DNA of 64,000 nucleotides from Ischnura elegans (lineage: Eukaryota > Arthropoda > Insecta > Odonata > Coenagrionidae). A program made the position numbers and the translations under genes. Positions within the stretch are counted from its first letter, which is position 1. The number at the start of each line of letters is the position of its first letter. The notes under the pieces are model-generated. The model saw nothing but the letters and a program-made list of their open reading frames with translations. It ran no database searches and had not been told where the DNA came from. The stretch is from assembly GCF_921293095.1 (NCBI RefSeq), contig NC_060248.1:13100744-13164743 (forward strand). The letters are read 5' to 3'. Shown here piece by piece: positions 39,901-51,900 of the stretch.

Positions 39901-42900
39901 TCGACTACAAGCTTAGCAGGCACTTGCTCAAACTCCTCAGAGTTGTGTTCAACAACGCTGTCAGGACAAAGCCTCTTCCATGCAGGAATAAGGGTTCTCT
40001 TGGTGACCCCCTCTCATGCCTTGTCGATCATCTTGAGGCAGGCAACGATGTGAAAGTGGTCTTTCCAAAACTCTGAAGCCCGTATGACACTTTCCAATTT
40101 ATTGTCCAATAAATCGGAGTGCAATATTGTTTAAAATATTGGACGTTACATACCGTATGACACGTATCAATATTTACACCAATATTAACGTTCTAATGTC
40201 CCGCTATAGAAAGCCATTGTATTTAGATGATTTTACATAATGAGCATAAGCATTCGTGTGATTTGTATGCATCAGTCAATAATGAAACAACTTTTTTCGT
40301 TCACACTTTTTAGAAATTTCAAGCAGATTCTCGGGACAAAACCAATGTTATACAGTGTGTCCTCGTTTAACGTCGTCCCGTTTAACGTTGTTTCACGATA
40401 ACGTTGCCCAAAAATTGAAACCCTTGATCATTTAACGTCGTTATTGCTTCGCGATAACGTTGTTCAAATTATGCGCGGCGAAAAAAAAAATGAATGGCGA
40501 ATAGGACGCAAGCGCATCTGATTTATAGTAAATATTACTATATTAATGCGATTGGTAATTTTCGCTCGACAGAAAAGGTTGGCGTGGGTAGCGTATGTTA
40601 AATATGCGTCTGAGCGAATAATTATCGCCTCATTTACCCATTATCCGTTTATTTTCCTGATGCCAACCGAAAAAAATGTCCACGAAGAAGAGTGGCTATC
40701 CTGGCGGTTCTTCAGACGTGAAGAAAAAACGGCGATATTAGAACAAAATCTTGGTATTATTAAAAGAATTGAAGAAGGTGCAACTGCTGGAGAGATCGGT
40801 CGAGTTTTAGGTTTGCAGGTCGAGTTTTTACAATTAAAATTTCTTCTGTTACTGAAAATATCGATGTTTCGCCATTAAAATACTTTCTTTTTAGTTTTTA
40901 TATTTCATTTAATAATGCCTTCTTCCCAACCTTTTCGTTATGAAAATTCGTTTCGTTTCGAATGAATCGTTATCATGCTGAAGTGAATAATCGGTAATGA
41001 ATGTTTCTCGCGATTTCCGCCGGGTTAAAATATTCATATCATCACGAAAATTGACTCGCCCTTTATCCTCGTGCTTCCGAGTGTCAGATTCAGATTTTTT
41101 CGTTTTGGCCTGATACAGGTGTCTCCCGATTGGTCACAAAGTCTGCTTAAAGTTACGGCTTCGATAATTGGCTTCCTTGGATTCTCGCCTGGGAAATTCT
41201 GGATTCTTCACGAAGAAATGGATTGTTAGGAACATGGCTAGGAACCAATTTAAATTTTTTACGTTGTTTCTTATGGGAAACACTGCATCGTATAACGTTG
41301 TTTCGCTTAACGTTGACTTTTTCAGGAACGAATCAACAACGTTAAACGAGGACTCACTGTACAACCAAACCGAATGTTTTGCAAAGAGCTTCTTCTTTTG
41401 GCCACTTGGAATCAAAATAACTGACTTCTGATTGGAGAATGGCCGCAAAAAAACAGAGCCTGTTCTAAATTCCAAACTGGGCGAGAAATTGTGTCCAATA
41501 ATGTGAAAAGGATATTGGACTAGAAATTAATTGGTTTGTGTCCGTTGGACGATAACCCAATATCCAATGGATTGGCCAATAAATTGGGAAGTGTGATTCG
41601 GGCTTGAGAGTGAGTTTGGTTCCTTCGATTACCTCAAAGCAGCATACCTCTAAGACAGTTTTAGTGTAGAGCTTTTTAAAATTGGAAATGACGTGCTGAT
41701 CCATGGGCTGAAGCAAAGGAATGGTGTTAGGAGGCAGGAACTGGATCTTGACGAATTTATATTCTTCAATGAGGTCATCTTCTGGCCCTTGAGGATGTGC
41801 AGGAGCATTGTCCATAAGAAGCAAGGCACGGAGCGGCAAATTCATCTCAATCATATTTTTTTACATATCGATAACTCCACTGCATAAACGCTCAACAATT
41901 ACCCACCGAATCAAATCCGCTCATCTAGATAGCCCTTATAGTACTAGATGAGCGGATTTGATTCAGTGGGCGATTGTTGAGCGTTTATGCAGTGGAGGTG
42001 TCGATATGGACCAAACACTTCATTGATCTACTCTATAAAAAGGTAACGTGTCTCCCAAGCCCTCCTATTGGACCTCCACATGAGATGTAGCCTGCTCTTC
42101 TGGGCTTTGTACTTCTTGAGGGCTCTTGAATTGTCCGAATGGTAAACGAGCAGCGGTTTAATTTTCAAATTGCAATTTGCATTTGCAGAAAACAACAATG
42201 TGAGATGGTATTTCATTGGCTTGTGGCCCTGCAATGCCTTCTCTTCTGCTGTAATATAAGTTCGCCTTGGCATCATCTTCCAAAAGAGACCCGTCGCATC
42301 ACAATTAAAAACCTGCTGAGGCAGATAACCCTCAGAATTCACAAGGTTCTTGAATAAGCCAATGAAGTCCTCGGCTGCCTTAATGTCCGAGCTTGCTGCT
42401 TCTCCAAACATATACTGATAGCCAAGATGCAGGCAGGAACCTCCTGCTGACGCCATGATGTCTCCTCGTCACTCGTTCTGCAAAACATCGCTCGTTAAGG
42501 GGTCACTTTGTTACATTTTGTTTAGCTCCTTATGCGAATCACTCATTATGCGAGGTACCTCTTAAGCGAGATTTGACTGCACTGCCGATGATAATAGCTT
42601 TAGTTTTACTTGTATTTAGGATGAAATCGTGAAGAGTGGCCCACTCGGTTATTCTAGTAATGTCTTCATTAATTTTTGATACGGCCTCATCAATTTCATA
42701 GGGTCAACAACTGTGGTAAATTTGTAGATCATCGGCATAGAGCATGTAATTGGTGTGCTTTCGACGATTGGGAAGGTCAAGTATGTTCAGAGAGAATAAT
42801 AGGGGGCCAAGGACAGACTCTTAGGGTACACCACTGGTGACTGTTGCCCAAGTTCAGAGATTTCCTTGACTGTCTCTCACAGCTTGACAACGGGTAACTA

Positions 42901-45900
42901 CCGTATTTATCTGAATATAGTCCCCCATTTTTTCCAAAAATTCCCATGGTAAAAGTAAAGGGGGGACTATATTCAAGAATATTTTTTAAATATTTTCCTG
43001 AAAGTGAGGCCTCAAAATTAGGGGAGGGGGAGACTATATTCAGAGGGGGACTATATTCGGAGAAATACAGTAAGTAAGAATGGAACCTATTTAGCACAGA
43101 GCACGAGAAGTTGATTTTTTCAGTTTATCAAGTAGGATGGTGTGATTTACTCAATCAAATGCCTTACTAAAATCAGCACTGTTATCAATTTTTAATCTAT
43201 AGCGTACTGTAAGTCGTCTGTAAATTTTATTCAAGCGGAATGAGTAGAGAAGTTATTGCGGAATCCAGATTGGAATGGATCAAAACTGTTTTCTTGGGAA
43301 AGAAATTCAACTACTTGGAAATGGACAATACATTCTAAACCTTTGGAGAGGGTACAAAGTATAGAGTTTGGTTGGTAATCAGGTGGGTTTGAGGCATTAA
43401 GAATAATGGCATAATAGCCTCATAAGACTTATTTATCATTGTACACCCATGTCTCCTATAGCGCAAGGGATGCGTTCCTTGGGGTCTTTGCGCTATACGA
43501 ATTTGCGTTATACGAGAGCGTTTTAACATTGGGAAGATAGGGATGCGTTCTTGGGTATTGAATTTCCTCTAAAACATCTATATTCTCATAAAAAGCCTTA
43601 GAAAACATTATTTATACAAATGTTTGTAGTTTAAAACATCTTTAAAGATAGTATGCACGCATTCAAAGACTTTTATTCACGTTAAAAAAAATTCTTACGT
43701 GCTTTTGAAATTCCCTCCTGTCGTGCGGGTGGGCTAACATCTACTATCTCAGGGGAACGTAATGCGTTGCCGGCAGTTGACGATTTTTTAAACTAGTCTA
43801 AAAACAACTATTGTGTCACCCAGGCCCTTTTGTCGCTCATCGAAATGACAGGAAAATGCTACTTTGAATGCCATTTCATAGCTAGCGGAGTTTATGAATG
43901 ATAAATCATTTTAATTTGAAGTCCTCCGAGTCATTAGCAGCTACGTGAAACAGTCTTTAAATGTCTTGAAACCAGAACCGGGTTTCCCTTCCCTGAAAAT
44001 AAATGAACGAGAATGCATTCTTTTCCAAAAAAATATCGTCTCGTCAACACTAAAAACTAGTTGAGGGGGAAAGGAGCCACTTTCAATCACAGCTTGGAGT
44101 TCATCAGAAAATGTTGTGGTGACTGCGCTATCAACACTTGCAGATTCACCTGATATCGCCACACTGAAAATACCTGCTTGCCGTTTAAATTCTGGAACCA
44201 ACCGGAGCTTTCACTAAATGTCTCGGAGCGATTACCACTCTCGTCTTTTTGAACTGATTCACTATGAACTTTCCGTATGTGTAGACCGCTTGGTTGAAGT
44301 TGGTGCAGCTGAGGTCATTGATGTTTTAACTTCGTCTTTATTCAGAATAAGGCATCGTGCGTTTAAACTTCCGCGCAATATCGCTTTGATGCTCTCCATT
44401 TTCAAAGCAATTGACGTCTTTCAATTCCTATGGTTTTTCTTGATAAATTCTTGATTTTTCTACACGATTTCCTATTTTTGCCATATTCTCTTGGTTTTTA
44501 GTCTGTATAGCTCTATCTAATAATAATAATTTATTTCACCGATTGGCAAGAGTACAATTGCATGGCTACGTCATAAAAAAGCTAATACAAATATCAAATA
44601 AAAATACAATGATGATGTGTCATCAAGATTTACAATTTACATGGAAACAATAAAAATAATTTATCTAAATACATAAGAATTGATGAAAATAATAAGTACA
44701 ATACAATAGTATGGACAAAATAAGATGTCACAACTAGCATCATGGAGATTATCATATTTACAAATTATCTTCCATATATTCGGAAATGCTGTAATAGCAC
44801 TTTTTAGAGAGAAGGAGTTTCAGCTTGTTCTTAAATACATAAATTGAGGTGCAATCTTTTATTTCGTCAGGGATTTTGTTAAATATTAAATCTAAATCAC
44901 CTTCTACAGCTGAACTGTATTCCTGAGACGCACAAGGCCTACGACTGCGGGGAGGGAACGAAGCCATTGTGTTTGAGACTCTTTAGCGGACCCTTTATGT
45001 GTTGATGCTATTCATGCGCACCTCGGCCACCGCTCCATTTCTCCCCCGTGAATACAGATGACCTTGAAGGATTTAGCGTATACCTGAAGTCAATCGCCCG
45101 ATAACCTATGACAGAAAAAATACGCCTCAAACTGTATTGCTATAAAAAATCTCATTTCCACTAGCCCCACGCTTAATTAACGATATAAATTATTTATTAT
45201 CATTCTGTTAAGGAGACGAGATAAATTACTTCGGTAGGCCGACTATCTGGACCCAATGACAAGTAATACTTTTGGCCATTGCGCAGCAATGGATTTCGAT
45301 TAATATATAAACAAAAAAGAAGATTTGAGGCAAGCAATAATATTAAAATGAGTAAAATGATAGAAATTTTGTGTGTACTTAGCGCAAGTTCACGTTTTAT
45401 CATGAGAGCGTTTAAGATTTTTGATTAGGCTACACTGCGTTGCAATGTTTCCCCGAGGAACGAATTTGCGCTATATCGAAATTGCGCCATACGAGACATG
45501 GGTGTATATGATATCTGATCCACACCCGTAGAATTGGATTTAGACCAAAAGATAAATTTAATTAGCACATCGGGAGTAACAGACTGGAAATAGAAAATTT
45601 GGTCTGAAAATGGTATAGTGGGATCAAGGAAATTGGGTACAGGAGAGCAATGAATAGAGCAATTTCCTTGATCAGTGTTTGCTAGACACGTAAAATAATT
45701 GTTAAGTTCATCCACAGCAAGATTAGGAGCCAAATAGTTTTGCTATCTTCGGACTATTCCGAGTTGTCACAGTTCCTTCCAAATGCCCTTCAGTTCTTGA
45801 AGCCAGGAAAGGGTTCTAGAGAAATACCGTATAAGCTCGTGTAAGAGGCGCACCTTTTTTCCCAAAAATTGCAGCCGAAAATGAGGGTGCGCCTCTTACA

Positions 45901-48900
45901 CAAACTTCTTATCTTCCCCCCTCCCCTTCACCGGTTGCGAGTCTAAGGGGAACTGAGTGGCCTTGGTTTTCAGTGTGAGTAATTAACGATATACAGTAAA
46001 TTCCGGTTATTACGCGCCTCACTTTACCGCGGTTTCGGATATACCGCGGGTCTCACCATGTCCCCCGAAATGATTACATTGATTTTTTTTTTGAGGTAGG
46101 TAACTTTGTGGCGAATTTTATCTCGGCGTGTTTACCGACGCGTCGCAACGGCGGTACTTCAAGCGACTGTATTAACGCGGTTGGCGACGTATTCCATACA
46201 TTGTTTCGTAGCCATAAAAAAACTCGGTAATTCCTGATCGGTCATTGTGTCTTGTGAACTCGAGCTGAAAAGTGTGTTGCACGGCTATAATAATTTTCTA
46301 GATTCAGGGAGATTGAGATAATTCTCTTTCGTACGTTCGCACCGCGGCGCTCAAACCAAGGTAGGTACTCAATGCCCACAGGCTTCGAGCATTTAATGAT
46401 GAATGAGCTGTTTTACCTTTGTCTTTGGCTTAATATTAATATGAAAATTACTTTTTTACGAAAATTTTCATTGATTTTAGGGTAAAAACGATGTCTGCCA
46501 AAAGGAAAACTTACACAATTAAAGAAAAGTTGGGCATAATTAATCGACAGAGTGAAATGCGGTGATTCAAAATCAAGTTTATTCAGGGAGTTTGGTGTTC
46601 CTGAAGGAACTATTCGTGGTTGGATGAAAGAAGAAGATAAATTACGATCATTTGTTGATCAAGTGGATGACGAAATAGGACTTGATAGAAAAAAGGCCAG
46701 ATTGAGTGCTGCTGGTGATGTGGATGAATGTTTGTTTACGTGGTTTGTTCAGAAGCGCAGTGAAGGTGTTCCATTATCCGGTCCACTTTTACAAGCACAG
46801 GCAATTAAATTAAATAAACAAATAGGTGGTGCTCATGATTTTGTTGCTTCTGCTGGCTGGCTATCGAGGTGGAAAATTCGCCACGGGGTAGCGCAATTAG
46901 TTAACATGCAAGGAGAATCTCGTTCCAGTGACAGTGAAGCAGCTAGAGAATTCTGTGGGACTATACGCAAGATGATTGATGAACGTGAGTACACTGAAGA
47001 GCAATTGTATAACTGCGATGAAACCGCTCTCTACTACAGATTGCTTCCAACAAAATCACTTGATATTAAGAAGTCGGCAAATAAATCCAGAATAAAAATG
47101 AGCAAAGAAAGAGTGACTTTATTACTGTGCGCTAACAAATCAGAAAGTCACAAGTTAAAACCTCTGTGTATTGGTAAAAATCGAAGTCCTCGGTGCTTCA
47201 AGCACGTTAATATGACAGCGCTACCCATAAATTACAAAAACAGAATGCCTGGATGACTCGAGACATTTTTTTATCTTGGTTCAATGAAGATTTTGTTCCA
47301 TCGGTTAAGAGCCACTTAAGATCAAAAAAGTTAGAAGAGAAGGCACTACTTCTGTTAGATAACTGTCCGGCCCATCCGTCTTCTGAGCTCTTGATATCGA
47401 GGGATGGCAAAATAGTGGCTTCGTTTTTACCAAAAAATACGACAGCTCTTATTCAGCCCATGGACCAAGGGATAATCAGAGCATTTAAAGCCCACTATCG
47501 GCGGGAATTGCTCACTAGTGTCATAAATTCAGAACTGCAGGTACAAGAATATCTGAAAACAGTCACCCTGAAGAACATGGCTTATAATATTGGTTTGGAA
47601 TGGAAGAAAATAACTTCAGCTACAATCCTAAATTGCTGGTCAAAGTGCGAGTATACAGCGGGCAATAGCATGGAAGACGAAGACGAGTTTTTGGGTTTCA
47701 CGGAAGAGGACGCACGTGAAGCTTCAGATGTTCTTTGTAATAAACTATTTGTGAGTGATCTCGAGGCCTGGGTTCGCGAAGACGAGGAAACTCCTGTATC
47801 TGCTTATAAGAGTGACGAAGAAATTGTGGCTGCAGTCCTGAGCCGCGCAAAAACAGCTGCATCATCGGAAGATGAGAGCGAGAATGAAGAAGACGAAAAT
47901 GAGGTCGAGATGCCAAAAATTGGCCATTTATTACATAATATAAGTGAATTGATGAATTGGTTGGAGGGACAAAGTGATTGCGATAGTATTCATCTGTTGC
48001 ACTTGCAAAGCATAAAAAATTACGTGACAAAGAAACGCCATCAACTATCGCGGCAAAAGAAAATATCCGAGTACTTTAGTAACTCCCGTTAAAGTAGAGC
48101 GTCTAAATCATAAAATAAATATTTTAATAATGTATTACGCAAATAAATTGGCTATAAAAATTACCTTAAAGGGTTTTTTTTATTGCTTCCCACGCAGATT
48201 CCCGTAATAACGCGGTTGTCCGATAACGCGGGTGTAAACTACGTCCCCCTAGACCCGCGTTATAACCGAATTTTACTGTATCTGTAATCCTAGGTCAAAA
48301 ACAAGCGGCAGGCAGGGGAGTTTCTCCCTTAGTGACGTATTTTTAAAATGCTCCTGTTTGCTTTTCTTGTAAGCATCGCGCTGTCACGTCGGTACCCCAG
48401 AGGTGAACATGGAAAAGATCGCGCGGGGGTTTTTCGCTCCGGAGGGCGCGCTAAATTTACCGCCGCGAGTGGGCATCCCGCGCCATTTATACTGCATATA
48501 GTAATCGCTTATCAAACTTAGAGAAACGCGTATTTTTGAATGACATATCTGGTCAATATCTGTCTTGCCGAGTAATTTCCATTACGCTGAGGGCCTGATT
48601 TTCCAAAAATCATCTTCAGACGAAAATATGACGATTATTGCAACTGAAAATTATATTGGTATCAAAACCTGCGCTTTAAAAAATTCGAACGAGAGTGTTC
48701 ATTGTTGGACTAAATTGTGGATGGAAGAAATCAGAAATGCTTGTAAGTGAAGAGCGCGGAAGGAGAGGTCCAGGGGAAGGAGCGCGATCCCTCCCCTCCG
48801 TATTTCAAGCTACGAAGCTATGAGCGAAGGAGCAGGGGAAGAACACGTCCGATCTTGCATTTGACGTCGTTGCCTTCAAAGCTAAGGGGCAAAGGAGCAG

Positions 48901-51900
48901 CAATGTGATATACGCAGTTTGCGTTGCATTAAGTTTCCAGTCCGTCTCGTCTTGTTTGAATGCGCTTATGCTACGCTTGTTTCCTCCGAAATTGTCCTGT
49001 TTGGACTATTTTGAATATAAGTAGCCTTGTTGTAACTGTAAATCTTTGTGTCAAACAATTAGATCTTAAAAAACTTAAATTCTGTCAGATATGCGTCTCG
49101 TTAGATCTCTTTCTTTTTTTGAACCTCGCGCGTGTCATACAATTATTGAAAGCTATCGAGATATCTTCGGGCTCAGTTGATGACTCACCTAGCATTTGGC
49201 CTCCAGAAACTGGGAGATCGATCAAGGTCAGTTGGTGAAACGGGGTAGGGATGAAACACGTTTCCATTGTTCCCCTGTAACTTGATGTTTTCCTGTGGGG
49301 CCTCGGAAAGGGAAAAAAACGGCAGAGGCATTGGCTGATGGAGGACCGAGGGTGGTTCCGTTAAATCTACGACGTGGTTATTATCCTACGGCGCTGAGAT
49401 TGCCCGATTGTTGTCCAAGCTCTTGGGAAGGTTCGTGCTAAATGCCTGTCGTGTTTTGCCTTAAAATTTTCCACGGCTGCAATCCTATTGCAATACTCCT
49501 GCGAGAGCATTTAAAAAAAATTGTTCGTGAGTAGGACAAGCATTGCAGAGCAACGGCGTATGCGAAGAGAGGATCGGAACTCTTTCTACTCCCTCTTATA
49601 CCACTATTACCGCCGCAGTTATCAAAATTTCCTCTTTCAATATTAATTGAAAGAGGAAATTTTCCTTTCCTTTCCTCTTTCAATTAATATTGAAAGAGGA
49701 AAGTTCGATAACTGTCGAAATTCCCGGCGTACGTCTGCAACACCGCGCGATAGTATAAAAAAAATGCCGTAAATTTTTTTTCTTTATAGCTCCGATGCTC
49801 AAAATAGGGGTGCGCCTCTTACACGTGTGCGCCTCTTACACAAGCTTATACGGTATTTCTTTTTGATTCATTTATAAAAAGCTTCACCTCGGCTCTCAGG
49901 CGTTTGTACACAGCATGAAGATATAGCTGGCTGCTTGGAGCGATTGAAGGCTCTACGAATGTGACTAGGTTGACACATTTTTTCGCAAATGCCAATGGTC
50001 AACCAGGGAGCGGAGGGTCGTTTAGGACGCCATTATACGCACAGGAGCATATCGATTGAAATAACTCACAAGATAATCATTAAAAAATTTAAGTTTATCG
50101 TCGATGCCATTGACTGAGTCATGCGCAACCAATCAACAGAAAGAAGGTCTCCCAGAAATCTTTCGAGATTGAAGTTTCTGAAATCACGAAATACAAAAGT
50201 AGGGAGTTCAGCAAAAGGAAAGGCAAAATTGTACAAAAAGGATATTTGGTCATGTGTAGATAAGAAAGGCACTGGAGATTGTGAGAAGTGCGATAGTTTC
50301 TCCGTGTCAACCACCACACAGAGGTCCAGGTAAGTATGACTATTCAGAGTATGGTGAGTAGGTTGCAAAGAGATGAGGTGGAGATTGTTACAGTGAAAGA
50401 AATTATTTAAGTGAAGACAATCATAACTTTCAGGATTCATCATATTCACATTAAAGTCACCAACGATAATGATATTTTTGTATGTTGGATAAAACTGTAG
50501 AAATGTTGATTCAAAATTGGTGATAAAGTAATTTTAGGTGGCTGATTACTATAGCTAACAATATTTTAGACACATAATTCCAAAGATTTCTATAATAATA
50601 TACTCAGTTGAAAAACAATACTCGGATGGGGAACTGGCTAAGACGTAAGAGTAATTCAATCTTTGTTGACTAAATGCACCTACACCACCACCTCTCTTAC
50701 CAGTCCTGTCATGACATATTAAATTGTAACCCGTAAGGTACACTATATCATCAGGCACAACAGGTTTAAGCCAAGTTTCAGTCATACAGATAACATCAAA
50801 CAAGCTCAGCACAAAATGGTCTTTAAATTCGTCAAAGTGAGGGAGTAGTGACTGACAGTTCACGAGGGATAAGTGAATAGATTGAGCCGACGAGGTTTCC
50901 TCAAGTTAAGAAATACTTGTCCCTATACCACGGTCGAAATTATCAGCTGAAATGCCAACCTCATATAATAAGGTCTGGAGCTCAACTTCACAGCGTATAA
51001 ACACTAAGGGAAAGAAAATGGCTATGAAATATCATTTGACATGATCGGAATCCAAATGCCATGCACATTCCCACGGTGTGGATCAACACTAAATGCAATT
51101 ACCTTTTCCTGGAAAGTTTCTCCTGCAGGAGTGATGCATCGGAGGATGATTGGTCAGCGACCATCAACAGGGAGTGGGCTTGCGCACTCAGCAACCGCTG
51201 TTTATCCTCGTGGTAACCAACAAGCAGCTCCTTGAGCTTCCTGTCCAACTCTGTGGACACCAAGACGGACTTAGTGCGCTCCAAGCAATCTTCAGTCTCC
51301 ATCAGCACCTCAGTCTGGCGAATCAATTCAGTCTGCTTCTCACTCACTTCCATGTTTAATGAATTGCACAGCTCCTGCATTTTAGTAGCACCAAGTGGGA
51401 ATATTATTACGTTAATTGATATTATAATTCACTAAATATATAACCAAGCAGTTAGATCATTTAGCTGTTTAAAAGTCAGCCAATCGGTGAAGACCTTAGA
51501 TGATGGTAAGGTAGAGTGAAGTGAGGTTTCACTGGGACACCTTATGAAACAATTATGGCAGCTTTTTTTATTTCAGGTCAACATCATCAACTTTTAATTG
51601 ATTTATAGAAGATGCAGGAAGATTTTGTCAATATTCTATTGATACATTGATTAAAAAGCAGAGGAGGAACACTCTGCATACTCCTGCTATCTTTACACGA
51701 CTGCTTTTACATTCCGATTAACATCTAGTGCAAACACCATCCTTTGGAATGGGAATTCTATTTGCTTTTACAACTGGAGATGATAGTTTCTTTGGTTTAA
51801 AATCAGGATTCTACCGTATTTAACCCCAGCGGTACTAATAAGGACTTAAGTATTGATCTCATGATGTGTCCAACTGCATCCTTGGTTATTCAATGGATTT

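Larger units (their letters stand above)
39700..42456 (-). pseudogene. Tigger1-like DDE transposase remnant
   Basis: In order on the minus strand: EGYLPQQVFNCDATGLFWK (first catalytic Asp region, with E changed to A after CD), then KIKPLLVYHSDNSRAL, MWRSNRRAWET, ALLLMDNAPAHPQGPEDDL (second Asp), FLPPNTIPLLQPMDQHVI, and a C-terminal piece with CPDSVVEHNSEEF and ELIELYSAL. The three acidic positions are visible. Stops and two foreign insertions break the gene, and the helix-turn-helix N-terminus is missing. Confidence 0.85.
39360..42579 (-). mobile_element. Tigger1-like element, internally damaged
   Basis: It begins CACTTGAACCTCGCTTAACA and ends, inverted, with CTTAAGCGAGATTTGACTG. The left flank is TA (39358-39359); the right flank is CA, perhaps a mutated TA. 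It carries a minus-strand Tigger transposase remnant and two later insertions: a TA MITE at 40,353-41,359 and a palindrome at 41,864-42,008. Only about 120 bases separate the right end from the first recognisable transposase codons, so the N-terminal DNA-binding region has been deleted. Confidence 0.82.
43444..45504 (-). mobile_element. Tigger-type element, 2.06 kb
   Basis: The ends CACCCATGTCTCCTATAGCG / CGCCATACGAGACATGGGTG are inverted and flanked by TA (43442-43443 and 45505-45506). It interrupts the LINE just before its RT core. Subterminal TTTGCGCTATACGAA motifs repeat at both ends. A minus-strand transposase fragment and a foreign LINE tail lie inside. Confidence 0.85.
45837..49853. 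mobile_element. CCGTATAAGC TA-element, copy 2, carrying a Tigger
   Basis: The ends CCGTATAAGCTCGTGTAAGA / GCGCCTCTTACACAAGCTTA followed by TACGG are flanked by TA (45835-45836 and 49854-49855). After removing the 2,287 bases of Tigger plus one TA, 1,730 bases remain. That matches the 1,735-base copy at 36,813-38,547 in reverse orientation. The right end carries GTGTAAGAGGCGCAC twice, as in the other copy. No coding capacity of its own was seen. Confidence 0.85.
38550..50940 (-). mobile_element. LINE of the Jockey/CR1/L2 type, broken by insertions
   Basis: Pieces of one minus-strand retrotransposon lie in the correct order: endonuclease (about 50,900-50,060), linker and RT start (about 50,060-49,856 and 45,834-45,507), RT core (about 43,440-42,585), and the C-terminal region and 3' UTR (39,357-38,550). 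Each gap is an element with its own target duplication: 45,837-49,853, 43,444-45,504, 42,901-43,070 and 39,360-42,579. The adenine-rich 3' end is next to the TA-element copy 1. The clade is uncertain between Jockey, CR1 and L2. Confidence 0.85.
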
